Shown here piece by piece: positions 1 through 11,031 of a DNA stretch of 64,000 nt (positions are counted from its first letter, which is position 1; every line of letters begins with the position of its first letter). A program made the translations under genes and the position numbers. A model generated the notes under the pieces. It had not been told where the DNA came from, ran no database searches, and saw only the letters and a list, made by a program, of their open reading frames with translations. The stretch is taken from contig NC_030386.2 in assembly GCF_001625215.2 (NCBI RefSeq), positions 39,650,796 through 39,714,795 of the forward strand, in the 5' to 3' direction. The DNA comes from Daucus carota subsp. sativus (lineage: Eukaryota; Streptophyta; Magnoliopsida; Apiales; Apiaceae).

Positions 1-751
1 TATTAATATTTGCCAAAATTTAGTCAATAACCGAGGAGTATCTGGCTAGCAATAAACGCGGTGAATGGTAACTGTGTGTATAAATACACTTTTTGTGTGT
101 AATAATAACAAACGCATGATTCAAGTAGAAGAAAGGCCGTTGATCTAATGTTGAATAGTGAGGAATCTAGGGCGGTTTAGGATAAGAAAAAGGTGAGTAG
201 TCTAATTATAAATTACCTACTTTGTTTGTTTAAAAATATATATGTTGCTCCCCTGTACAAACACACATCAAATTATACTTTTCTCTCTAACTTTAATCAT
301 TGAATGATGGTTAACCAAAGTAACTTGTGGGAAGCTGGTTTTTAGTCACAAAGATGAAGTCTATTATATCACTTTTAAGAATAACTTTAACTTTAAAAAG
401 TCCCTTTTTATGGGATATAATGCTGAACTTTAACATGATAGGGTGTGAATGTAAATTAATTGAAACAATGGAATTAGCCGGTGTGAATGAGAATTAATAA
501 ATATTATTATTTAATGAAATTAGTTTAGTCTTTAAATAATAACAGATTTTTTTTAGTCACGGCATAATTTAAATAATTGAGATTTTAAATATTTAATTAA
601 GATATTAAATAATTTGTTTTCATTTATGATATCTGACTATATTCTCGGATTTTAAAAAATCTATGAGAATTTTAGTCACTTTTTAGTCGCTGCATTATTT
701 TACTTGGCAAGATTTTTTTAATTCGACATAATATATAATTTACTCATAGTA
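1..751. other. AT-rich intergenic sequence, no gene
   Basis: This stretch is AT-rich, with no convincing coding sequence or splice-linked ORFs. It leads directly into the first Helitron-like element. Confidence 0.6.
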
Positions 752-2361
752 TCAATATATATATATAAAGGAGAATGCGGGCGTCCCTAGAATTGCTCGA
801 TTCAGTATTATGATTTTTCTTGAATTTCGGATAGAAAATATAGTTATAATTCAAAAAATCAGGTTCAAGAATTCTAAAAGTAATACAACTCTTTTCTTAT
901 CGAATTCTAAAAATGATACAATTATTTTCCTATTTACAAATCTTAAAAGCAATAGGATTACTAGCAATTATTGATAAAATACAATACAATTTATATTTAA
1001 AATTTGTAATGTAAGTTAAAAAATTTATAATCTTATTATATTAATTTTTTTAACTTATATATCTATAATAATTAAAACCAGCATATTCTAGAATCTCAAA
1101 TTGTCTAAAGAGGTTTGTAGCGCTAAACTCACGCTGTTCCATAATGTTCAAGATTATAGCATCTCTATCATAAAAACATCTTTAAGATATTTACAACCTC
1201 ATTCAAATAGTATTCATGGACTTACAACCAATCTCGATAATAGTTGGATTCAGTCTTATAATTTTCTTAAATTTCGAATAGAAAATAAAATTATAATTCA
1301 AAAAATTAAATTCACGGATCTTAAAGGTAATACAATTCTTTTTTTTATTGGATTCTAAAAAAATAAAATTATTTTCTAATAATTTTCTTAAAGGATTGAA
1401 AATATAATTATAATTTAAAAAATTAGGTTCAAGGATACCAAAAGTTAATACAATTCTTTATTTTTTAGATTCTAAAGGTAACACAATTCTTTTTTTTATT
1501 TAGGAATCCTAAAAGAAATAGGATTATATTTATTTAAATAACAATCCTAGATAAAATACAATTTATATTTAAGATTTGTAAGGTAATACGTACAATTTTT
1601 ATTTTCGATCTACTCTTATAATTTTCTTAAATTTTGAGTAGAAAATAAAAGATTGTAAAGATAATAATCATTAAAAAATAATAGCAAAAAAAATTAAGAC
1701 CATAAAAGAATAATATTTTTTAACTAAAAAAATAGGAATAATAAAATAAAAATAATTAATAAAATAAAATAAGATATATGAAATAGGAATCATATATTGA
1801 TTTTATGATAATGTAAATAATTCTTGATTAGTATCGTGTTTGACGGGCACGAGAGGCGACCCAAACTAATTTTTATCTCAATAATAATAATTTTTCTATT
1901 AGTATTATGTTTGACGGAAAAGTGGCTAAAATAATTTTTTATCTATGTTATAATATATTATTTGTTAAAACGGGACCACGTTTCAAAATAATTTTTATCC
2001 AATTATAATCTTTATCTTTAATAATTAGAATAATTTTTATTAGTATTGTGTTTGACAAGAGAGCGGCTCAAACTAATTTTGATCTAAATTATATTGTATT
2101 ATTTAATTTTATCATAAAAAAAATTATGGATTAATATTGTCTTTGACGGGAGGGCGGTTCGAGCTAATTTTATTATTAGTATTGTGTATGACAGGATGAC
2201 CGCTTAAAAAGAATTTTATACTAATTATAATATTTTTTTATTAGTGATATGTTTGACCGGAAGATAACTCAAAATAATTTTTATGCTATTAATATATTAA
2301 TTTTTATCAAAATTTATACAAAATTTATAACTCCGCCGCGAAGCGCGGCTTTATTCACTAG
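752..2361 (+). mobile_element. Non-autonomous Helitron-like element, copy A
   Basis: The left end reads A|TC followed by a TATATATATAAAGGAG block and GCGGGCGTC. The right end carries the GC-rich hairpin GCCGCG-AAG-CGCGGC (stem 6, loop 3), then TTTATTCACTAG and a T. A 5'-TC end, a short 3' hairpin a few bases before CTAG, and insertion between A and T are the known Helitron hallmarks. No Rep/helicase ORF is visible, so it is non-autonomous. From about 1820 the interior is a degenerate tandem array whose units begin ATTAGTATTGTGTTTGACGG. Copies B, C and D share the ends and the array. The GTG/TTG-started reading frame near 1101-1358 lies inside and is not a gene. Confidence 0.8.
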
Positions 2362-4920
2362 TCATATATATATATAAAGGAGGATGCGGGCGTCTCTAGG
2401 ATTGCTCGATTGAGTCTTCTGATTTTTCTTGAATTTCGGAGAGAAAATATACTTATAATTCAGAAAATCAGGTTCAAGAATTCTAAAGGTAATATGACTC
2501 TTTTTTTATTAAATTCTAAAGATAATACTCTAGAATCTAGAAAAAGAGTTCTAAACGTAATATAATTCTTTTTCTTTTATAGGAATCATAAGGTAATACG
2601 ATTCTTATTGTTAGTTATATATTAAAAAATTACAATTCTAAAAAAATCTAAAAACCCTCCATTTAATTTTTCCTAATTTTTTGTTTGTAAATTAATATAC
2701 AAATTATTAAAGAAGTACAGTTCTTATTATAAGTAATCCACTTAATAGATCATCGTACATGTTACAAAAACTCATGTACCTTGATGCTACCGCAATTTTA
2801 ATAGAGGATGTAGGGCGGTGACGTGGCGTCTCTAGAATTGTTTAATTCGGTCTTATAATTTTTTTAAATTTTTGATAAAAAATAAAATTATAATCTAAAA
2901 ATCATGTTCAAGTATTGTATAGATAAAAGGATTGCAAAGATAGTACAATTCTTTTAACTATTTAGGAATCATAAAAAAGTAGAATTATATTTATTCAAAA
3001 TAACAATTACTGAACAAATATAATTAAAAAATACAATTCTTATTTTCAAAAGTTATAAAAGTTATAATCTTATTTTATTAATTTTTTTCAAATTATATAT
3101 CTAAAAAATAAAAACCAGCATCTTCCATAATCTTAAATTGTCTAAACATATTCGTAGCACTAAACTCACGTCGTTCCATCGTGACTATGAAGATAGCATC
3201 TCTATCATGAAAATATCCTTTGAGATCTTCGCAACCTCATTCAAATAGTATGCATGGACTTACGAACGGTCTCAACAATAGTTCGATTCAGTATTATAAT
3301 TTTATTGAATTTCGAATAATAAATTTTTTTTCTTATAATTTCTTAAATTTTGGATGGAAAATATAATTATAATTTAAAATATAAAGTTCAAGGATTCCAA
3401 AAGATAATACAATTCTTTTTTTTTTGATTCTAAAGGTAATACAATTCTTTTCTTATTTAGGAATCCTAAAAGGAATAGGATTATATTTATTTAAATTAAC
3501 AATCATAGATAAAATACAATTTATATTTAATACTTGGAAAGTAATACGTACAATTTTTATTTTTGATTTAGTCTTACAATTTTCTTAAATTTCGAGTAGA
3601 AATAAGGGATTTGTAAATATAATAATCATTAAAAAACTAATAGCAAAAAATTAGATCCATAAAAAAAAAAAAATTTTAACTAATAAATAGGAATCATAAA
3701 ATAAAAATAATTAACAAAAAAAATAGGATATAAAAAATAGGAAATATATATTGATTTTATGATAATGTAAATGATTCTTGATTAGTATTGTATTTGACGG
3801 GCACGGGAGGCGGCCCAAACTAATTATTATCTAAATAATAATAATTTTTCTATTAGTATTATGTTTGACGGGAAAGTGGCTAATATAATTTTTTTATCTA
3901 TGTTATAATATTTGTTTTTTAAAACGGTACCACAATTCAAAATAATTTTTATCCAATTATAGTTATAATTTAAAAAATCAACTTGAAGGATTCCAAAAGT
4001 TAATATAATTCTTTTTTTTTTCAGATTCTAGAGGTAATACAATTTTTTTATTATCTAGGAATGCCAAAAGAAATATGATTATATTTATTTAAACTAATAA
4101 TCATTGATAAAATACAATTTATATTTAAGATTTGTAAGGTAATACGTACAATTTTTATTTCCGATTTAGTCTTATAATTTTCTTAAATTTCGAATAGAAA
4201 ATAAAAGATTGTAAAGATAATAATCATTAAAAAACTGATACCAAAAATATTAGAATCATAAAAGAATAATAATTTTAAACTAATAAATAGGAGTCGAAAA
4301 ATAAAAATAATTAACATATAAAATAATACATATAAAATAGGAATCATATATTGATTTTATTATAATGTTGATTAGTATTGTGTTTGACGGGCACGGGAGG
4401 CGGCCCAAACTAATTTTTATCTAAATAATAATAAATTTTCTATTAGTATTATGTTTGACAGGAAAGTGGCTAAAATAATTTTTTATCTATGTTATAGTAT
4501 ATATTTTTGTTAAAACGGGAACATAGTTCAAAATACTTTTTGTCCAATTATAATCTTTAATTTTATCATAATTAGAATAATTTTTATTAGTATGTGTTTG
4601 ACAGTAAGGCGACTCAAACTAATATCTAAATTATAATGTTTTGTTATTGGTATTGTGTTTGATATAGTATTTAATTTTATCATAAAAATAATAATTATGG
4701 ATTAATATTGTCTTTGACGGGAAGGAGGTTCAAACTAATTTTATTATTAGTATTGTGTTTGACAGGATGACCACTTAAACAAATTTTTATACCAATTATA
4801 ATATTTTTCATTTGTGATATGTTTAACGGAAAGATGACTCGAAATAATTTCTATATTATTATAATACTTATTCATATCAAAATTTATCACGCCTCCGCGA
4901 AGCGCGGCTTTTTTCACTAG
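2362..4920 (+). mobile_element. Non-autonomous Helitron-like element, copy B, abutting copy A
   Basis: It begins TCATATATATATATAAAGGA at the base after the CTAG terminus of copy A and ends with the hairpin CCGCGAAGCGCGG plus TTTTTTCACTAG at 4920, followed by T. It is longer than copy A because an internal 5'-end-like block recurs near 2800-2860 (GTGGCGTCTCTAGAATTG) and the FAGTATTGTGTTTGACGG-type units (ATTAGTATTGTGTTTGACGG) are reiterated between about 3780 and 4770. A 170-bp internal block at 3117-3290 matches 1083-1260 in copy A and might be a captured fragment. There is no transposase ORF. The head-to-tail arrangement suggests insertion next to a pre-existing 3' terminus. Confidence 0.75.
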
Positions 4921-5700
4921 TTCTAATCATAAAGCAGAATATAATAAAATATAATTAAAATTTGTTAGACATCAATGTCTAAAGTATAGACAAAGGGATG
5001 TACTTAATTTTTTTTTCAACTAAATTTTAATTTTATTTTATGCTAGTGAGAGTAATTTTATGATTGCGCCACTTTTATGTAAATGAAAAAAGTATACACG
5101 TTGAGATGTAATTTTTAAATCTAATAACTTATTAAAGGATATATTTAATTAAGATTTTAAATAATTTACTTTCATTTATTATATCTGAATATATTCTCGG
5201 GTTTTAAAAAATCTATAAAATTTTATGCTACAAATTTTGTTGGTATTCAATAATAATTTTAAATTATATTTTAAAATATGACAGTATTTAATTGAAATTA
5301 TTTAAAATTCATTAAAATTTAATGATATGAAAATGCTCATAATTTTTTTGGGAATTCATAAAATGATGGATTTCATTTGATTGTTATGTGTATTTTAAGA
5401 TATTTGAGATCTCTCAAAATTTCATAAAATTTTGAATTATTGTGATTAAATCGCATGTGTTTGTAAACAAATTAAAATCTTGCTAACTGACTCGACATGA
5501 ATTTCAAAATTAAGTCATCATTTATATTTAGTATAAATTATGATTGAGCATTTCTCAATAAAATCGAAAGACATACTTTTATCAATTATATTCTAATTTT
5601 TTAAAAAAAAATATAAATGTATCCTATTATATTAGTTATTTATCAAACTATAAATACTTGTTATACTATAAAATGAAAATTATATATATTCAATTAATTT
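4921..5700. other. AT-rich intergenic spacer
   Basis: This spacer has no ORF of note and no recognisable terminal repeats. It separates the Helitron pair from the foldback element upstream of the PrmC gene. Confidence 0.5.
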
Positions 5701-5705
5701 AGGAA

Positions 5706-6290
5706 AATTATCTTGTATACTGTTTTTCCAATCTTATTTTCAAAAATAGTACCTTTGACAATTTTATTTTCAAAAATACTACATTCTCTAAAATATTTTC
5801 AAAAATACTATCTTTTTGAAAATATTTTCCAAAATAACGGTGGTTGCATATGCAACCATATATGCTGAATTCATGATTTCAAGTTCCAGTTTTCAAATGT
5901 AATTTTCGACCTCATCTTTAGAGTCCTGAGGTCGAAAATGACATTTGAAAACTGAAACTTGAAATCATGAATTCAGTTGCATATGGTTGTATTCAGTTGC
6001 ATATTGTTGCATTCAGTTGATTGTATTGTAATCTAATGGCCCCGCCAGGGACACACCATACATCCGTTGTAATTTACAGTTTTCAGTTGCATTTAGTTGC
6101 ATATGAGCTTGCATTTAGTTGATTCTATTGCAATCTCATGGCCCTCCATCAGTTGTAACTTACCGTTTTCAGTTGCATTTAGTTACAGTTTTCAGTTGCA
6201 TATGAGGTTACATGCAACCTCATATGCAAAATAAGATTGAAAAAAGTAGTATTTTTAAAAATAAGATTGAAAACTTGGTCATAAATAAAA
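5706..6290. mobile_element. Foldback/MITE-like element with a long central hairpin
   Basis: Both edges carry inverted copies of an AATCTTATTTTCAAAAATAC-like motif (left near 5732-5755, right near 6225-6280 as its complement). Inside there are repeated ATTCAGTTGCAT/ATTTAGTTGCAT units and an almost perfect hairpin (5866-5975). No transposase ORF is seen. The exact ends and target duplication are unclear, so the superfamily (Mutator-like is possible) is inferred only loosely. It ends about 250 bp before the PrmC start codon. Confidence 0.5.
5866..5975. repeat. Near-perfect 48-bp-stem hairpin
   Basis: TGAATTCATGATTTCAAGTT at 5866 is matched by its complement ending at 5975, with a stem of roughly 48 bp, very few mismatches and a loop of about 12 bases near 5915-5927. 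Partial pairing extends outward through the flanking CAACCATAT/ATATGGTTG blocks. Transcribed on either strand it would fold into a long dsRNA and is a plausible small-RNA source. Confidence 0.75.
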
Positions 6291-6539
6291 AAAACCCATT
6301 AATTTACTATTCCACTTTTAGTAATAAATACCAAAATTCATGTTTTAGAAAAACTATAAATAAGTTAATGGTAGATTCACAGCGATAAAGAATTAACAAC
6401 AGAATAAAGTAATAAATACACAAATTCATTATTTAAAAAATATATTTTTATATTATACAGAATTTTACTTATTTTAGTAAATTATATAAATGGACCATTT
6501 TCAAAAAAAGTTGCCAGTGTTTGAAATCAAAAAGTGGAG

Positions 6540-8880
6540 ATGAAGCTGAGCTTCGCTCCGTCATCATTCGCTTCCATAATCACTCCAATCTTCACCCAAT
6601 CCAAAATCCACACCCGACCCATTTCATATTCCTCCATTTCAACCCGACCCACTTCGCTTAAACCCAAAACCCCTTTGTTTTTAAGGCCCCCCACCTACTC
6701 AACTACCGTTTCTGAGCTTCAAAAATGGCACAACTGGGCTCAAACCCTAGCCTCTTCAGTGGGATCCACTTTCTTGGAATCTGACAATGGACCCACCTCA
6801 GAAAACTTGAAAAGAGAGGTTGTTTGGCTGTTAGAAGACGTTCTTGAAAACCCCAAATCGAATTTGATTGATAATTGTGGTTTTAATGATGGGGGTGATT
6901 TTGTGAAATTGAGGGTTGAATTGGGTGATTTGTATGTTTTGTGGAAGCAGAGAGTTGAGGAGAGAAGGCCATTTCAGTATGTGGTTGGGTGTGAGCATTG
7001 GAGGGACTTGGTGTTGAGTGTGGAAGAAGGGGTTTTGATTCCGAGGCCCGAGACGGAGAAGATTGTTGATTTGGTGAGTGATATCATTGAGGGGAATGAG
7101 ATGTTGAAGGAGGGATTGTGGGCTGATTTAGGGACCGGGAGTGGAGCTCTTGCTATCGGGATTGGGAGGGTTTTAGGGAGTAATGGGAGGGTTATTGCTA
7201 GTGATTTGAGTGACATTGCGGTTCGAGTTGCTTCTTTTAATGTGCAGAGGTATAATTTGCAGGTTGGTGGTATAAGTTTCAGTTTCGTGTAGGTTTTATC
7301 TCTGATTATGAATTATGAATTTGTTAATCTCTTGTCTAAAGTTTTACGAATGTTGGTCTCTATAATATCTCGAAGGTTTAAGAGAGTTGGTCACCACTCA
7401 CCATATTGCTGGTATTTATGATTAGTTAAGTAATTGTTCCTATAAATATTGGTACTTGTTCTTCATTATACATGTTTGTTTAGCTTTAGATTATGCCCCC
7501 TCAAAGTAGATTTTAGTGAAATATTTAAAAAAATTGTAGTAGATGTTTATTCACCCTTTCTTTGCTTATTGATAATTTGTTCTGCAAAAATAGATGAAAC
7601 TGTTAAGCTCAGATCATAGTTTACTCCCCAAAATGTATTAAAACAGCTAGAACCTACCTAGCAGACAATATACTATTTATAGCAGGTAAAAATTTATAAC
7701 CTCTTAGCATTTGGGGATGGAGTATACCCGTAATTATATTCCCGATTTAAAATGGTAACAAAAATTCTAAGTTTGTGAATTTCAAATCTGTTATTTATTT
7801 TATGTTCTTAAGATCAGGAAGCAGTGATGGAAAAGGGAACGTTTGTTTGTTTGTTTTTGTAGTAAACCCCATTATCAGGTGATTGAAATCAACCACAAAC
7901 TCACTTCCCATAAAAAGATAGCAACTTCAAAAAAAAATTCACCTATCATGATTGGGAAAGAGAATCAGTGACAAATTAATTATGTGGAAGAGCTTCCCAA
8001 TTCAAGCTTTAAGATCAATTGCAAAACGTAGAAACATCCTGAGTTCATACCAAACCTCATTGTTTGGTAAACAAATTTTCTTCTCTCCAGACAATCTTTG
8101 ATTTTTGTTACTCTCATTGTTTGGGAAACTAGTTCCTTTTATTTTGTTCATTCTAGTAAAAAAGCAATTTGACTTGTATCAAAGCTCTGTAGGGAATTGT
8201 TTACTGGTTAGATATATTGATTTACTCTAGTTACCTGCCCCTTTTTATTTTAGGCATTCCAAATTTATTCGGAAATATCCTATTGTTCCAATTTGTGTTA
8301 AAATGTGAATCAGGATAAAATTGTAATAAGGCAAGGTTCATGGTTCGAGCCTCTCAAGGAGGCTGAAGGGGAACTTGCCGGCCTTGTAAGTAATCCACCA
8401 TACATCCCGAGCGGGCACATCAGTGGGCTACAAGCTGAGGTTGCAAAATATGAACCAAGACTTGCGCTTGATGGCGGTGAGGATGGGATGGGTGACCTGC
8501 TCCAGCTTTGCACTGGAGCTGCTTCCATGTTAAGACCTGGTGGATATTTTGCATTTGAGGTACCATTTTGCCTTAGTTCAAGCTAAAAGTTTTTCCTCTT
8601 AACTGTATTTTCATTATTTAGAAATTACTATGTTCACAAGATAATGTCCATTATGTATGTATTATTGTCATAAAACAGTATTTTGTAATTTGTTTTTACT
8701 TTTTGCTGCTTGTATCTATCTTAGTTCATAAATCTTGCTCTGCAGACAAACGGAGAAGATCAGTGCAAATTTCTTTTGAATCACATGGAAACCAAAACTA
8801 AAGGTGTATTCTATGACCTAAAGATTGTTTCTGATTTTGCGGGTATACAACGATTTGTTACTGGATTTAAAGTGAAGTAG
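6540..8880 (+). CDS. PRMC: PrmC/HemK-type protein-(glutamine-N5) methyltransferase, organellar
   Basis: Three exons join in phase: 6540-7262, 8314-8559 and 8746-8880, giving 367 aa. Residues 1 to about 60 are Ser/Thr/Pro-rich with few acids, as in a plastid or mitochondrial transit peptide. The Rossmann SAM-binding motif DLGTGSG lies at 196-202 and the family signature NPPY at 268-271, the Asn-Pro-Pro-Tyr loop that holds the substrate glutamine. Members use S-adenosylmethionine to methylate the Gln of the GGQ motif in peptide-chain release factors; an organelle-targeted copy would act on plastid or mitochondrial RFs. The ATG at 6540 is chosen because the frame upstream offers only GTG at 6534. 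Length fits the plant orthologue I recall (At5g64150, about 370 aa). Intron 1 is about 1.05 kb. The gene is convergent with the J-protein gene. Confidence 0.93.
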
Positions 8881-11031
8881 TCAGCATCCTCTCCGCAGAA
8901 TGAGTGTGGCCATTTTTGTAGAGATCAACTGCTTATAATATTATATAGAGAATTTATTTGAGGACACTTGCCATATTGATAGTTATGCCTCAAATGTTTA
9001 GGTTTTTTGTGTAACTGAGCAATGCAATCATATTACCGAGTCCCTGTGGGTTCTTGGCACTGTAGCAAGTTGTTATACAAGCCAATAGTAAAGTTGCCGG
9101 TCATGGTTTATCTTTCTTATCTGATATGCTATGCAATAATTATATTTTCGAAGCCTATACAAGAGCACAAGCACGTGTGTGTGTGTTTTCAACGACATTT
9201 GAATTGTTAGATGTACATTATTCTATATTCATGTGTGTTATTTGAAGCTATTATAGACATTGCTTTGACAGCCTGATCTCTGGTGTCTCCGGAGGGACTG
9301 TGCATCAGATTGTTGCTCCTCCGCAAGCATTAGTCTATGGAAATTAATTTATACATTCCCAATTCTAGCCTCACAGCCTAGATTTTAGGCTATCGATAAT
9401 CCCGATGCTCCGAAATATCGCATGCAATAACCCTACACATTTGTTCGGAAAAAATGGTGGTTGAGGTGAGCATGTCAAGTGTGCGACAATTGTCCTGCAA
9501 ATGAAATAGCGGAAGTATTTGCTAATTAGGACTGAGCAAAACCGAACCAGGACCTAATCATCAACGATACTCCTATTCCTTCCCATTTTTGTGGCTGACT
9601 TTTGCAATCAAGTTTCTGGAGAACATACAGAGATCAGAGATTCTTGCAATTGTCCTGTAATGCTTAGAACTTAGTATCCTAGGAACAATGTTCCTCTCCC
9701 TCTGCAAAAAGCAGAAACTCCAGCACAGGAATTTCAGTCAATTATTGAAATGAGCTGCACACAAATATTAAAAATCCTTGTAGCAAACTTCCCAACAAGG
9801 TAAAAGTACAAGATTAAAGAATTTCTGAGGAGAATTTATTCACAGAATTCCAAGAAGTGAAATGTTCATATGAGCTGTATCTGACAACATTTTGCCTTAA
9901 AAAATTACGGTCACGGGTATGAGAAAAATGCTGAAGATTCACGACTTTGTTGTCCTCTGGTGACACCCCAGGATTCCTACTTTGTCAGCATTTGAAATTC
10001 TTTAACTGCAGCCCTAATTTTTGTTATCGAGCCTGAGTTTTCTCTGAACGAGTCGAGCTTGATTGTTAAATCGAATAGTTTTTATTGAACGAGTCAATAT
10101 TGGTCATTAAGTTAAGCGAACACTTTTTGTTGTTCGAGCTTCAGTTTCAAATTAATATATCAAACACATCATTATTAATTATTATTTTTTACTTTTTTTA
10201 TGGTTTAAATAATTTCTTTTTTTGTAGACCAAGTTTAATACATGCCACAGATTCTATGCACTTGAATAAGAATAGTATCATCTCTTCAACTTCACAGAGA
10301 TTATGATCTAAGAAAATATATTTGAATAAAGTAATAAACATTTTGAAATAACTGACACTATAATAAAATTTGTAAAAATAATATATATACCTGTATGGAA
10401 AAACAAACACAATGTCCGAACACACCGTAATAGTAACCAAGTCACTGGTTTCCAAGGAAAAAAAAATTCAGAGTGCAAATTTTTCAATGTCAGCTTCTCT
10501 TAGTTTTCTTTCTGTACATTGAGCATCAACATAAGAGCTCAGATTTGTAAACGGAGAAGTATGACAACCTAAAACATTGGAGAAAAGCACTGACATAATG
10601 GGGCGACTAAGAAAATGTGCCCAACTAAATTAGCGGAGAAATAAAAATGAGCCTAACTAATTCTCTTTTCTTTTTCATTATTAAAACTGCATATAAAGCA
10701 AATCCCTGCTATTATTAAGTTATAACAGCAATTACAATCAGCACAGTTCTGTACAACAAGGTTAACTTGCCTGGGAAAAATGATAAAGTCGAACTGCAAC
10801 GTTGGAGCCCTTGAAATCTGGAAACAGAACTATTTGTAGAAGTCCGAGGTTAAATTCAGTTTCACCAGGCCCTGCTGAGCTCTTCAGCCAACTTGGTTGA
10901 TGAATTACAGTAATCGAGCATTTTTTTGTACATGACGTTTGGTTAGGTCAAATTTCATCAATATGAAGTTCTCTCCGCTACAGGGATCATCCAGATGGGA
11001 GGTCTGTTACGACCACCTCTGATACTATCAG
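8881..11031. other. Convergent intergenic region (PrmC and J-protein 3' ends)
   Basis: This region holds the likely 3' UTR of the PrmC gene (+) and, on the far side, that of the J-protein gene (-). A degenerate block at about 10030-10145 repeats GAGTCGAGCTTGA/GTTCGAGCTTCA-like words and could be a decayed hAT-type MITE edge. Small ORFs here have no recognisable domains. Confidence 0.5.

Noticed and set aside
1101-1358. 85-aa + ORF
   Set aside because: It starts at a non-ATG codon and lies inside Helitron copy A, without homology I can recognise.
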